Positions 24,229 through 35,295 of a stretch of DNA of 64,000 nucleotides are shown here, one piece after another. The number at the start of each line of letters is the position of its first letter. Within the stretch, counting starts at the first letter, position 1. Source of the DNA: Echiichthys vipera (taxonomy: Eukaryota; Chordata; Actinopteri; Perciformes; Trachinidae); contig OY829662.1 of NCBI GenBank assembly GCA_963691815.1, forward strand, positions 19,684,276 to 19,748,275, given 5' to 3'. A program made the position numbers and the translations under genes. Under the pieces are notes generated by a model that saw only the letters and a list, made by a program, of their open reading frames with translations, did not search any database and had not been told where the DNA came from.

Positions 24229-26486
24229 GGCAGTGTTATACGACCAACTAAAAGAAGACTGTGCAGAACAGCTGTGATTGCACGGGATGGGTAGCTGTGT
24301 TGGTGTGTTTGCAGTAAGTGAAGTCTATGTGTTTTTCTCCATAAAAGGTATTTTATGTGTTTGCATTTTATACTGTACTTATTTGTTGTTGATTCAACTC
24401 TACGTCCATTTTTTAACCTTGGTTGGATGTGTTGCTATCCCATGTACTCCATACACTTTTATTCAACATAAAGTGCAAATATTGTACTATCACATCTGCA
24501 AAATGCTCTTACAAAACATAATTTCTGTCAATATATTTTAGTTGTTTTAACAACAATATCCACTCAGCATGATTAAGGTTGTACTCCATAAGAATTGAGA
24601 TGCACTGTTTCTAGCGGCCTCTTTGGTAGTAAGATGTAATCTTTTTTTGCTCTTTTGTAAACTTTGTTGAAACACATTCTCCTCTCTATTTCCAGTTCAT
24701 CACCTATATGTTACCCTCTTAAATGCATACACACACATGTTCCTATTACACGTCTGCCCTTACTACAAGCCTAAAGTTAGAAGTTCATGATTTACGATTA
24801 CAAGTGAATGCAGCATAACTGTTAGTGACGATCACTAACAAGCACGGCCTATTTACATCTAACCCGGGAATGTCTCAACAGACACGGATATTGAAATAAT
24901 TAGCAAAGAGGCAACAAGTGCTTTCATTAGGTCATATGATCAATTACCATTGTTTTAACTCACTCTTTATCACATTGTTCCCTGTTAGTACAGTGATGTA
25001 CTATTCATTGATTTCTTGTATAATAACTGCCAAGATTGTATCAAATGACACACTATTAAAAAAAACTACCATTAAATCTAAAACGCATTTAGTATAGTAC
25101 AGGTTCACTGTGTTTAACTATAATGGTGTTCATGGTGTTAAAGTATGTCCGCCGGTCTTGTGTTTATGATGTGAATGCATAAAAAAAGAATCTGTCCTCA
25201 CCAGTCTACCTGTCATCAATCACACTGGACTCAAAATGATTCTTTTACCAGCTGAAATATGAGCTCAACACCCAGCTATGATCACTTATAAATCAAAATG
25301 AGAAAGATGCAACAGGGGTACATAAAGCACAGCGACAGACAGGGGGAAAAAGGGATGGATAGCAATGGAATAGATAAAATAGGAGCGGGCGATAGATGAG
25401 GAGGGAATATGTAGAAAGAGAAGGAGGAAACAATGGTGGAGGTGGAAGGGGGGTAAATCACTGATATGCCAGAGGTCAAGGATAGCATACAGTATGCTCC
25501 AGAAGCCACAATCAGTATCGACCCCATGGATGGAAATGAGGAGCATCCCAGAGACTAAACACTCTGAACTGCCATGAGCAGTGATGTTGCTGGGTATGCG
25601 TCCGGCATCTCTAAAGCATTGCAATCTGATAGGAACAACAAGGTTTTGTGGACAACAAATCCAGGTTGAAATTATAGTGGTAAACAAAAGAAACAACATC
25701 TCTTACTAACCCTCCTTGACAGCACAAGAGTCGCAAAGACAGAACAAAAACATGGGGACTTGCCCACAAACGCTAGACCTGAGAGGATTGTCTCCCACCT
25801 TCGGCTTCCATACAGAACACTGCGTTGGTTTGCTGCAGTGTCCAGCCTGAAATCCTCACAGCCTGCAATCTACGGAAGGTAAATGAACATGTGCATTTTT
25901 AACACTGTTAACACTTGAGAGGCTTAGTGTGTTATGTTACTGACTGAGAAAAACGCATAAATGTGTGTTAGTAGTGTTAGCTTCGAAAGTTAAAGCTATG
26001 AAACAGTATGAGACTCAGGTTAATTTAAGTGAAAGGAGGGGGGCTTTTGTATTCTTTAAATAGAGAGGACCAGAATATTTATATAAGGATCTACCACCAT
26101 GAAAAGTTTTCTGCTCCTTGAAAGCAGTTTTTATTTCACCCGTTTTCTTTACTTAGCAAGAGACCTTCCTTTGTGATGTAACTAATTTACTCTAGTCTCT
26201 AATATGATATATTCTGATGAATTTAAATAAACATGTTGATGAATAATCATGTGTATGCGTTTTCATTTACGTTATGTCTAGAGAGCTTAGATTTTAAGAA
26301 GTTTAAGAGCCCTGGAATCCACTCAAATGACCACCTGTGGGCCCCGGGAACTCACCGCATTGAGAACCTGTCAACGTCACTGCATGACAAATAACATGCT
26401 TCAGAGCTGCCTTGGTCCTACAGAGTGATGCATGAATATGGATGTGGTCTAATGGAACAACCTAATTGAAGCGAGATGTGTAGGAT
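24228..26486. other. Unannotated non-coding stretch
   Basis: No element recognised. Purine-rich DNA at about 25330-25455 creates a pyrimidine-rich open frame of 137 codons on the minus strand (25286-25699), which I consider spurious. Confidence 0.5.
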
Positions 26487-27180
26487 CAGTGGTGGCTGCT
26501 GGTCTTTCAAGGAGGGGAAGCTCAATTTTCCGGCCTACATCATAAATGTGTTTGTTTTGATTTATATGTAAATTCTACCCTCCGTTCCTTTTCAAGAGAA
26601 TGATGTGTGACCTTGTCGTACCAACTTGGCGTCTTTTCCGGGGACTTGACCAGTGTCCTCTCAATGGCCAGTAGAGCTAGGCTGCTTAAACGGCTTTGGC
26701 CCAGCTGGAGCTGCTGCGCCAGGCTACTGTAAAGTGTGACCACCTGTGAGTGTGAGTGAACGTGACGGGGGGAGAAGCCCCGCAGCCGCCGCTGCTCGTT
26801 CGGGAAAGAAACGGCAGAGTGAGAGAACAAAGACAAAGCTGCTGGGGATCGGTAAAGTCTCTGGATCAGTTCAGAACAAAGGAATGAAAAACTTGGAAAA
26901 TGCTCCACTGGATGTTTATTCTTCAAGATCGCTGATTCGCTCATTTAGCAGTCAATCAAAAAAGGATTCCACCTCAGACAGCTCATCCAATCATCATGCA
27001 GAAGCCAGCCCACTGCCAAATAGACCCAAAGAGACACTGAGCATCCAATGGGCGGGACAAGGCCCAGCATTTACCCAACGACTGTCTAGTTTCGCTGCAA
27101 TGGAACAACCCGCTCGACGCTTCCACACTGAAGTCAGTAGAAGCTGAGCATCCGACTCTGTAAAACGCTGTGGCGCTGTG
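26487..27180 (-). mobile_element. hAT-superfamily element remnant with transposase C-terminus
   Basis: The left edge CAGTGGTGGCTGCTGG (26487-26502) looks like a hAT terminal repeat. Just inside, on the minus strand at about 26568-26700, is a transposase-like C-terminal peptide: RLSSLALLAIE, then KTPSWYDKVT and EKERRVEFTYK. This matches the pattern of hAT and ZMYM/hAT-derived proteins, whose dimerisation end reads RL-x-L-A-x-L-S-I followed by a basic RRxEF tail. The rest to about 27180 is rearranged and GC-rich and looks like the internal part of a non-autonomous derivative. The right terminus is not found. A shorter copy of the core is at 28737-28863. Confidence 0.6.
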
Positions 27181-28201
27181 GGGATGATTGAAAAGGAAGG
27201 TGTGCCGGTTACCTGTGATAAGTAGCTGATTCTGACCAAAATATGAAGGCTTTCTAGCGCGTATTTTGTCAATGAAATGTACACACAGCAGTACATATTT
27301 GCAGTAATCCCCATTGTGCAGGATAATACTTAAGCTAAATACATACTATATGAATGCACACATGCATTTATTAAAGGCTAAAGCCGCCTGCCCGCCTCAT
27401 GTCTTTCATATTTAATGCACTTCTGTGGTATTAAATTCCTTCTGTCAGCTCATTTATTCCCTGACTGCCCACCTCTTTAGGAAATATTCTGTGCCACCTT
27501 TAATCTGCACTTCCTGCCACTCACAGGACGTTCATTAATCTGGAGGCGGGACAACAAACGTGATAGGACTGTGGCGCCAGGGCCAGTGCTGGAGTGGAGA
27601 AACAAGGAGGCAAAGAAACCTCTTTTTTTTTTACTGTAGTCATGGAGACAAAACATCTCGGACATGCTGGGATGCAGCCGTTCCTCCCAAAAGAGCAGTG
27701 AAAACAAAAGCCTGCTTACTGAACAGGCACAAGCAGTTAACATCCCGGGCTGAATAAGACTCAATGAAAGAGAAGAAGTGTCACCCAGCGCTGCACCCAG
27801 CCACGTTGAGATGTCAGCAGTAAAATAAAAACGTCATCTCTCCTCCATCTCCAAAAATAATGTGGCAAACAGTCACTAGTCCAAAGAGACACCTAATCTC
27901 AACACAGCAAACTGCAACACAACTCACACCTGAGCTGCTTCACTGTCCTCGCCTCCACTCTGCACAGCTCACTTCAGTATTCATCAAGTGTAAGAATGCA
28001 TTCAGTCAGACCAAGCATGGATTAACAGAGCAGAGGACCTGGGGCACACAGGAATATGTTTGTCTCCAGCATGCCTGTGAATGGAAAACACCTGTAGATA
28101 GCTGAACATATGCAAATATATGTTTAGACCTTACACTGGAGATCAGAATATGAGGTCAAATTAAGAATACTTGATTTATTCTGAAATACTGTTATTTTTT
28201 A
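27181..28201. other. Unannotated non-coding stretch
   Basis: Nothing recognised beyond short open frames. Confidence 0.5.
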
Positions 28202-28400
28202 TGGTTCAACCCCATAGAGAATCTCTGGAAAATCCTAGGCGAAAAAGTAATGGCTAAGAAACCCACTACAGTTAGAGAGCTGTGGAAGAGACTGAGTCAG
28301 AACGGACGCAGATCAAACCAGAGCAGGGTGAGAAACTAGTGATGTCCTGTGGGAGCAGATGTGCTGAAGTCAAAGCAAGGGCCTCTACACTTCTATCTTT
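28202..28400 (+). pseudogene. Tc1/mariner-type transposase C-terminal fragment
   Basis: From 28202 the plus strand reads WFNPIENLWKILGEK followed by KPTTVRELWKRL. This is the region around the last acidic residue of the DDE catalytic triad of Tc1-like transposases (usual form D-x-NPIE-x-LW). The conserved D position is F here. A 2-nt frame change follows and the reading resumes at 28330 as EKLVMSCGSRCAEV, the normal end of such proteins. The N-terminal DNA-binding domain and the first two catalytic residues are missing. The DNA to about 28510, ending AAATAAAGGCTTTTGTTG, resembles a Tc1-like 3' end. Non-functional. Confidence 0.75.
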
Positions 28401-28563
28401 AATCCTGTAGCCCTAGAATCTTCTCTTCTGACACAGTGGTTACTGTTCTCTAATTTTGCTTGTTGTTTTCTAATTTTTCACAAAATAAAGGCTTTTGTTG
28501 AAGTGCCTTGTTTTCTTGGTTAAACATGCTAGTACAGCAGTGGTATTGCCACAGCAGATATTC

Positions 28564-28738
28564 TGCCAATACCTGAGTTTCAGTATTCATAACAAAATTT
28601 TCACCTATACCATAGGTACATACATATGTTGAGGTCTATAAAGGGGTCAGCCTCCGTTATCCACACTTAGATATGCAATATATGTTTTCCCCATTGGTCA
28701 ATACATTTGTCCCACCTATCAGTTCGATAAAACATTTA
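28564..28738 (+). repeat. Local duplication, copy 1
   Basis: The 175-bp block TGCCAATACCTGAGTTTCAG... to ...TTCGATAAAACATTTA is repeated in the same orientation at 28984-29385 with high identity. The class is unknown; it may be part of an unclassified element. Confidence 0.85.
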
Positions 28739-28863
28739 AATTCTACCCTCCGTTCCTTTTCAAAAAATCATCTGTGACCTTGTCGTACCAACTAGGCGTC
28801 TTTTCCGAGGACTTGACCAATGTCCTCTCAATGGCCAGAAGAGCTAGGCTGCTTAAACGGCCT
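28737..28863 (-). pseudogene. Second copy of the hAT transposase C-terminal core
   Basis: About 127 bp closely matching 26569-26696 in the same orientation. On the minus strand it reads RLSSLALLAIERTLVKS, then EKTPSWYDKVTDDF. A one-base loss relative to copy 1 then breaks the frame before EKERRVEF. It abuts the right edge of local duplication copy 1. Confidence 0.7.
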
Positions 28864-28983
28864 TGTGAATAATAGAAAACAATATTTCAGTTAAAAAAAA
28901 GATGTATGATTTGTTCTATAATTTTGATCAAGTGTATAATACACAAGAGATCAAAAGAGTAGGAAGGATATTTAAGATACAGG

Positions 28984-29385
28984 TGCCAATACCTGAATTT
29001 CAGTATTCATAACAAAACCCAAACATTCCCCTATACCATAGGTACATACATACCTTACTTTAAATAATATAAATATACTGTATGAAATATGATATCATAG
29101 AAAAATGTTGAAAAATAAAAACAATTCTCAATCAACGTTTTTGTGATTTATATTTTATTAAACTTTTCACATTTTTAACAAGGCCAAAGAAAATGAGCAA
29201 AAAGACAAAAAGAAAAAAGCCAAAGGTGCCAGGATTAGGATGCAAGATTTTCCACGTAAAGCAATCTAAGTAATGTTGAGGTCGATACAGGTGTCAGCCT
29301 CCTTTATCCAAACTTAGATATGCAATATATATTTTCCCCATTTGTCAATAAATTTGTCCCACCTATCAGTTCGATGAAACATTTA
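28984..29385 (+). repeat. Local duplication, copy 2, with 221-bp insertion
   Basis: Matches 28564-28738, but 29053-29273 is extra, lying between ACATACATA and TGTTGAGG, which are contiguous in copy 1. The extra block starts CCTTACTT and ends AAGTAA, a weak inverted match. It may be an insertion here or a deletion in copy 1. Confidence 0.8.
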
Positions 29386-30003
29386 TGCACAAGAGGCTAC
29401 TTTACTGAGTGTACTTTAGTACACCAATCCTGAAAGGATGTGCTCCCTATTGTCTTCCACCTGCAGGAGGGTAAGCCTACTTTTATTATGGCTAGAATAT
29501 AGTAGTCGCTGAATTAATTATGAATTAACTTGGCTTGTTAAAATTAAGGATTTATTTTACCTCGAAGTAGGGCACCACACCAAAATAAGACAGGATGTGT
29601 ATTAAACTTTGGTGAAGGTTTAATGCCTGATAGTAATTTAAAGTAACTGATGGTTTAAATTTTATCAGTCTCGTCTTGAACGCGTTCATTTGTACCACAG
29701 CCTTTATCAGGGACCAACACTTTCTGTACAGAACAAAAACTCTCACAACGACGTAAGGTTATAAACATTAATTTGACTACCTAACAAGGAGAATACAGGA
29801 TAGTGCAACACTGAATAGACAAGTGAAAAGGGTTAAATGCGGATATAAAAGCTTAAGACCAGAGTGATTCAGACCTACGGGGCTGGTTTCTAATATCACT
29901 GGCGGACTGAAGCTAGCTCTAATTAGCCTGTCAACAGAACTCGGATCAGAATTTATTTGTCACCAACGTTTAACCAAGAGTTGCATTAAAAGGCTAACCT
30001 TAC
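29386..30003. other. Unannotated non-coding stretch
   Basis: Contains a TATA-like GGATATAAAAG at about 29839-29849 in an otherwise unremarkable stretch. Confidence 0.4.
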
Positions 30004-30260
30004 TTTGCCGTTGATATTACAGTCGCCCTGGCGTCTTACAGTACCGATGCAGGTTCCGTGGGTCCGCGTCCCAGTGTTTGGCGGACCTCGGCTCGGTTGG
30101 ATCGACGGTTCTCGTCTGCTCCCATCCTGACTTGGATTGAACTCTTCATGTGGCTTGCCTCTGGAGGTGGTTTGTGGGTTGACAAAAAGGTTCTGATCGG
30201 TTCTGTGGGGCTGGAGTCGCGAGTTCGATGCAATTTGCCGGCCGGACAAAAAGGCAAAGA
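30004..30260 (-). promoter_or_regulatory. CpG-rich segment with a splice-donor-like edge (possible CpG island or first exon)
   Basis: Roughly twenty CpG dinucleotides occur in about 250 bp, including TCGCGAG and GCCGGCCGG, in a CpG-poor window. On the minus strand the segment ends AACGGCAAA|GTAAGG at 30004/30003, a good splice donor, which would suit a 5' exon. The minus strand stays open over 121 codons (29986-30351) but the peptide is unfamiliar. It could also be part of a retroelement. Orientation and role are inference. Confidence 0.3.
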
Positions 30261-30369
30261 CAGCACGAGGGGTTTTACTATACTTAAAAAGATAAAAACG
30301 TGTCGTAGATAAAAATAGATGAATAAACGAAAATACTTTAGTAATAAACAAAATATAAAGTAACGTCTC

Positions 30370-30390
30370 TTGTTAACTTTGGGTTAACAA
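30370..30390. repeat. Short perfect inverted repeat
   Basis: TTGTTAAC (30370-30377) and GTTAACAA (30383-30390) with a 5-nt loop, 14 bp before a long G run. Confidence 0.8.
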
Positions 30391-30404
30391 AAGAAAAAAA
30401 CAGC

Positions 30405-30424
30405 GGGGGGGGGGGGGGGGGGGG
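30405..30424. repeat. 20-base poly-G tract
   Basis: Twenty consecutive G residues on the plus strand, able to form G-quadruplex structures. The length may be unreliable because such runs are prone to sequencing error. Confidence 0.9.
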
Positions 30425-30439
30425 TCAGAGGTGCGAAAA

Positions 30440-30552
30440 GGTAGAGATGCAGGAGAGGAAGTGCAGAGAGCGGGGTGTAGAGAGACGGGTGTAGAGAGAG
30501 AAGAAAGTTGCAGAGTGAGAGAGGTGTAGAGAGAGAAGAAAGTTGCAGACTG
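30440..30552. repeat. Purine-rich tandem repeat, 35-bp period
   Basis: GGTGTAGAGAGAGAAGAAAG plus TTGCAGA occurs at 30488 and again at 30523, with partial copies before. The whole stretch is G/A on the plus strand. Confidence 0.85.
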
Positions 30553-33500
30553 AGGAGTGACACCTCGGTCTGTTCCGTTATCTCACAGTTGAACGAAAAA
30601 GGGGCGGTCTTGGCATAACCCAACCCTTTGGCTCTGAGCGAATCAACTGCTTTTTATGCCGGATTTCTAATTCTAAGATTATTATTATTATAAGATTAAA
30701 CTATCTTTGGTTAATTTTCCATTATTAAGCTTTCTGATATCCAATTTAACTAAAAAACTTTAGGCAGACAGTTTTAACAGATACATACTGAATGACGGGC
30801 CTATTATTAAAACACAAATTAGACAGAGACTTTGCACTTCTGAAACCACATAAACATAATCACAACAAGATACAAATAATGCATATACTGTTACACACTT
30901 GCAAGAATGTCTTTGAACAGCCAATTACGATGAAACATCGAACTTTAACTGTTTTCCAAACTTTTACACAAAGTTCTGTTGTTTAGATTTTATTACTGAA
31001 AGTCCCTCTGTCTCCCAACAAAGACTGCTCCTCCGGTTCGAGTTGTGGTCAGATTTGACGTTGATTTAGGTTAAAAGGGGTCCTTCATCCTGGAGTTCTG
31101 TTTTTTTTATTACCCTAGGAGGGTTTGAGGTTGTAAAACACACCTTATCTCCTGTGACGCTGAGCAGACCAACCAGACAAAAAAAATCCTTAAACAGCAC
31201 ATCCTCATGAGGTCCTACACACCCCTCATTAAAATCAGTCTACCCACCATGATGCAGGTCAAAGTCCAGTTGGATGCATCACAGTGAACAACTTGTAGAG
31301 GATCACCAAGTACATACAACCTCTAATCTATTTCAATTCCTAAAACTTGTTTGGTGTGTATTTCTCTTTTAACCAGGTCTGTGTCAGTAATCTGCAATCA
31401 CTCAAGAAACACATCCTATGTGGACGGATCTTGGACTATAGTTATTTGAGTAAAACTATCAGCAACATGTTTACAGTGTGTTTCTGAAGGTTGTTGAAAG
31501 TCACTCAGGGAAAAGTAAGAAGTCAATACCTATATCATTAAGTCAGTGAGCAAGGTCAAGTGCTAAACAAATTCCTTCTTAAAAGCATTTTTAAGTACAC
31601 AGACATTCTTCACTGAGAGCATTATTCGTGCGTCCCCATTGATTTTTCTGTCACTCAGCTTTTCAAGGAAACAGGACAACACAACCTCTGTCACCCTGAA
31701 TTTCTTAAAAGTCTGCTTTACATCCGACCCACACGCCATCGTCACTTCGCGCATTTGTGTTGCAGCCATCAGAAAGAGTAAACAATTACAGTGAATGCTA
31801 GCACTGTTAGCACTACAACTAACACATCAAACTGTCATCTCGGAGGAGCTTACATGATAAGGCCAGCATATTTAAGATTAATTGTTTGGTTTTCTCAGGG
31901 TTTCGGGGTTCTCACACAATAGAATTCCCAGCCACATGGTATCACCTCTTTTTTTCACCACCTTCCCCTCCTGTCCATCTTTTCTAACCACAGACCTGCT
32001 TATAATACCCTGCAGCCTGTTGGCTTTTTTCATGCCCAGCACTGCTGTGAATGATTTAACATATGCCCAGTTATGTCCTGGAGCAGGGAAGAGTAGAATG
32101 CAGGTTTCATTACATTTGTGCTGGGCTATAGGCGAGTAATTACACTCCGGCAACAGCAGATTTGACTTGCTCCCTTGGACGGCCAGGTTGACTGACCGCA
32201 GCTCTGCACCTACTCAGCAAAAAAAAAAAACCTTTACTGTGGAGAGCCCAAGGTGGCACAATAGGTAAGTGTTTGACTGAAAGTATGTTTTAAAGGCCTT
32301 TATTGTAAAGTAAGTAGGAGTTCAGTGTGATAGCAGAGGAAACAGCACACAAAGGCAGATGTCTCAGATGGCTCTTTGCTCTCGCATCGGTTCAACATGA
32401 GGTCAAACTTCTCAGGAAGGTACATCAGAACACATTTTCCCCTATGGGATGCAATGCTAACAGGCAGACAGCCACTGACTGTACTGTGCTGAATGAAGCT
32501 GAAGGTTAAAGGTCACAACTCGCCTATGCGGGTCAGCAGAGTAACAATGTCCACAATGGTGAAGACATGCAATCGTAAGTGAAAAGCATAATGTCTCTCA
32601 GGTCCACTAGCATAAATCTGACATTATCATCTCCTCCCTCAAGCTTCCACGTGGCATTTAAATACGCCATCATATACATAGATGTCCTTACAAATATATA
32701 CAGCAAAGAGGAAATGTTTGAAAAAGCAATATATCAGTTCTCAAGCAATAATGACACCTGCTTGTTCCAGCTTCCCATTTGGATAATTTGATGCTTTATT
32801 AGGTTCTTTGTTATCTTATACTGATCTTATACTAATCTTGGATTATTGGTTGTATACATTTGAATACATGAACTTTAGAAAAGCATGAAAGGCGCGTTTT
32901 CACTATTTTCTGACATTTAATAGACAGAAGAATCAATCAATTTAATCAAGAAAGATTAAAGGTAACTGCAAGCATGTACATGCCATTGATTAATTCCAGT
33001 TGAACGCCCCAATGAGTTCACAGAATAAACATGAGGAGTGAGGAGTTGTGAGGTGATAACCAAGTTGGCTGCAACATAAAATTATGTTCATATTTCAGGA
33101 CATTTAACTTTTTTCTTACTGGTAAAATATTGGATAGTTTATTCTCACCTGTATAAAATAGTCGAATCAAACAACCTGAAAAGATAAATGGTCACTTGCT
33201 GCTTGCTCACAGCTCAAAGAAATAAGTAACCTTTGATGAGGGGTTGTGAGTTGACTTTGTATAATTCTGAAAGGGTGACAAGGGTGGGAAGCAATGCGCT
33301 ACACCACTCAGATAATACGTACCCTTCAAGTAACTATAAAAGGCTTCAAGCATTTTCTGCAATTCATGCAGCACCTTGAAGCAAGTACCAAACTGTAACC
33401 CTTCTTTTTATCTGTATCCACATTAAATCCTCCCCGTGTGACTTTCCCATGAGTCATTTTTATGTGTCCAAAGACGGAAAACGACTGCTGCTTTATCACT

Positions 33501-34830
33501 TGGAGACTTCAGGGGTTTGCAATGACTGGTTGGTATTCAGTGAGAATCTATAAGGCAGTAATCTGTATCTGTACGTTGGTCTTAATTGGCATCTCTCAGC
33601 ACTTTCCTCTTCTGGGTCAACGTGTATTGAGTCTGCAGTGTAAAACTTTGAGAGCTTTGAGATCATTTTGTGTGCGATGTCAAGAGAAAGGATGAAAACT
33701 AGAGGGAGAAATATGTGCAACCGCAAAATTACTGTCTGATTCATGACATGTATGCTCCGGCCAATTTAGTTCTTACCCCTTAAATTGACAGACTGGTGTC
33801 CGCCATCTGCAAGCAGCATACTACTACGGCCCCATTTCTCTACATAAGGAAATATGTTTGCAGCCAAAGGCACATATTTAACAAGTGTTTCCTCTAGTGA
33901 CTAGTTAAAAAATAAATAAATGAAGCTCTGGATGCAATGACTGAGGCAATGAATGTTAAAGTCAACGCAAAAAAAAAAAATAGGGGCAGTAGCTTATCAT
34001 TATAGGCCAATAACTCAATGGAAACCAAAACTATATATATTGTATGAGTGCATTTTATTAAAAGCTGTGTGATTACACTTCCCTTCGTTTTTACGTACGT
34101 ACGCGTGGTCTACGAACAAATTAAGGTAAGAGAATATAGATGAATCTCAGACTCAGACTCTCGGACTCTCGTTCTGCGTACGCACTGTTTGTGAGATGAA
34201 TAATATAAAGGGCAACATTTGGTAAAGAACATTTTATTTTTCCAACAGGCTCAACACAGATCTCGTGGGGCTACTCCAAATGACCATTCTCCAGGGATAA
34301 TTCTGTTAAGTAAATGTGTATTAAACGCAACACACTTTAGCTCAATTTGAAGGGAATTATTGTTCCAGAGAGAACTGGGTAATTAAATATGTGTCCTGCT
34401 CCACAGTTGCTACACTCATCACTCATAAGGCATGATAGCCACTGACAAATCACAGGGGGAAGGTGTTAATTGGCCAGGTTGTTTGAGGGGAAAATACTTT
34501 GGCCCATGTCACCAGCAGCCCCAGACGTAGAAGCCTCAGTGTGAGAAGAAAGTAAGCAGGTATTTGGGAATGTGGGAAGAGGAAAAGGATACACATGCAC
34601 TTTGGATGACTTTTGAATCACAGATCAGCAAATGTGATATTAAAACCATCCATCACCTCCTGAAGAACGGGCCTTGTCAAAATAGGGATTTGTTTATTTC
34701 ATGCAAATGTACCACACAATAAATCACAAGAGGTGCTCTAATACTAATAATAACAACACAATGTGAACAGTGATTTATTTGAACACAGTGGGTAGATACT
34801 GTGGAACACATGCTATTATCACTAAGTATA
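30553..34830. other. Long unannotated non-coding stretch
   Basis: More than 4 kb with no recognised element or exon. Only short open frames, A runs (32220, 33969) and a CGTACGTACGCG patch near 34092-34106. Confidence 0.5.
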
Positions 34831-35142
34831 ACTGGGACGACGGTTCGATCCCTGCCCTGCCCTACTTGTGTCATGGTCGTTGCGTCCTTGGGCAAGACAC
34901 TTCACCCACCTTGCCTCGTGTGAATGTGTATGACTGCTGTATGGATTGAGGAGGTGGTCGGAGGGGCCGTAGGCGCTGATTGGCTGCCACGCTTCCGTGA
35001 GTCTGAACCAGGGAAACTGTGACTATTACGTAGTTTACCACCACCATGTGTGTCTGTGTGAATGAATGGAACCTGGACTCTGTAAAGCGCCTTGAGCACT
35101 GCGAAAGAATCTATATAAATCTAAGCCATAATCATAATAATA
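34831..35142 (+). mobile_element. tRNA-derived SINE, 5'-truncated (B box retained)
   Basis: It begins within the tRNA-like head at the B box, GGTTCGATCCCTG (34842-34854). Next comes the body typical of a common fish SINE: CTTGGGCAAGACACTTCACCC, then GTGTGAATGAATGGAACC. The 3' tail has TGTAAAGCGCCTTGAGCACTG and AATCTATATAAATCTAAGCC and ends in ATAATAATA. No A box is found. A 7-bp match AGTATAA on either side (34825-34831, 35142-35148) is too short to call a target duplication. Confidence 0.75.
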
Positions 35143-35211
35143 GTATAAAAAGAGCACAAAATCAACGCTTGGTCCACCACCACCCCTTAGTTACTGTAGC
35201 TTTGTATCCCC

Positions 35212-35295
35212 AAAGAAATTTAAGTTGAAAGCAACTGGACTTGGTTATTTGTCTAGGAAGACGTTTCACCTCTCATCCAAGAGGCTTCATCAGTT
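35212..35295 (-). ncRNA. Hammerhead-ribozyme-like repeat, copy 2 (candidate)
   Basis: The reverse complement of 3488-3571 with two mismatches. On the minus strand: CTGATGA at 35293-35287, the CCTCT/AGAGG hairpin, GAAA at 35267-35264, then C and GTC at 35262-35260. Stem I pairs GAA before the core with TTC after GTC, one pair better than copy 1, then breaks. No Penelope coding sequence is seen beside this copy. Sequence continues as TGTACGCATTCACAGG, and copy 1 has a similar TTCATTCACAGGC about 30 bp beyond its other end, so both may be fragments of one longer repeat. Confidence 0.45.

Noticed and set aside
25286..25699. 137-codon minus-strand open frame
   Set aside because: Produced by purine-rich DNA lacking stops on the opposite strand; no domain.
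26746..27147. 133-codon plus-strand open frame
   Set aside because: Lies inside the hAT-like remnant, opposite in sense to its transposase fragment; no recognised domain.
29986..30351. 121-codon minus-strand open frame in the CpG-rich segment
   Set aside because: Kept as a possible first-exon region but not called as a protein; peptide unrecognised, and the frame continues past the likely splice donor.
34825..35148. 7-bp AGTATAA flanks as a target duplication of the SINE
   Set aside because: Too short and in AT-rich sequence; likely coincidence.
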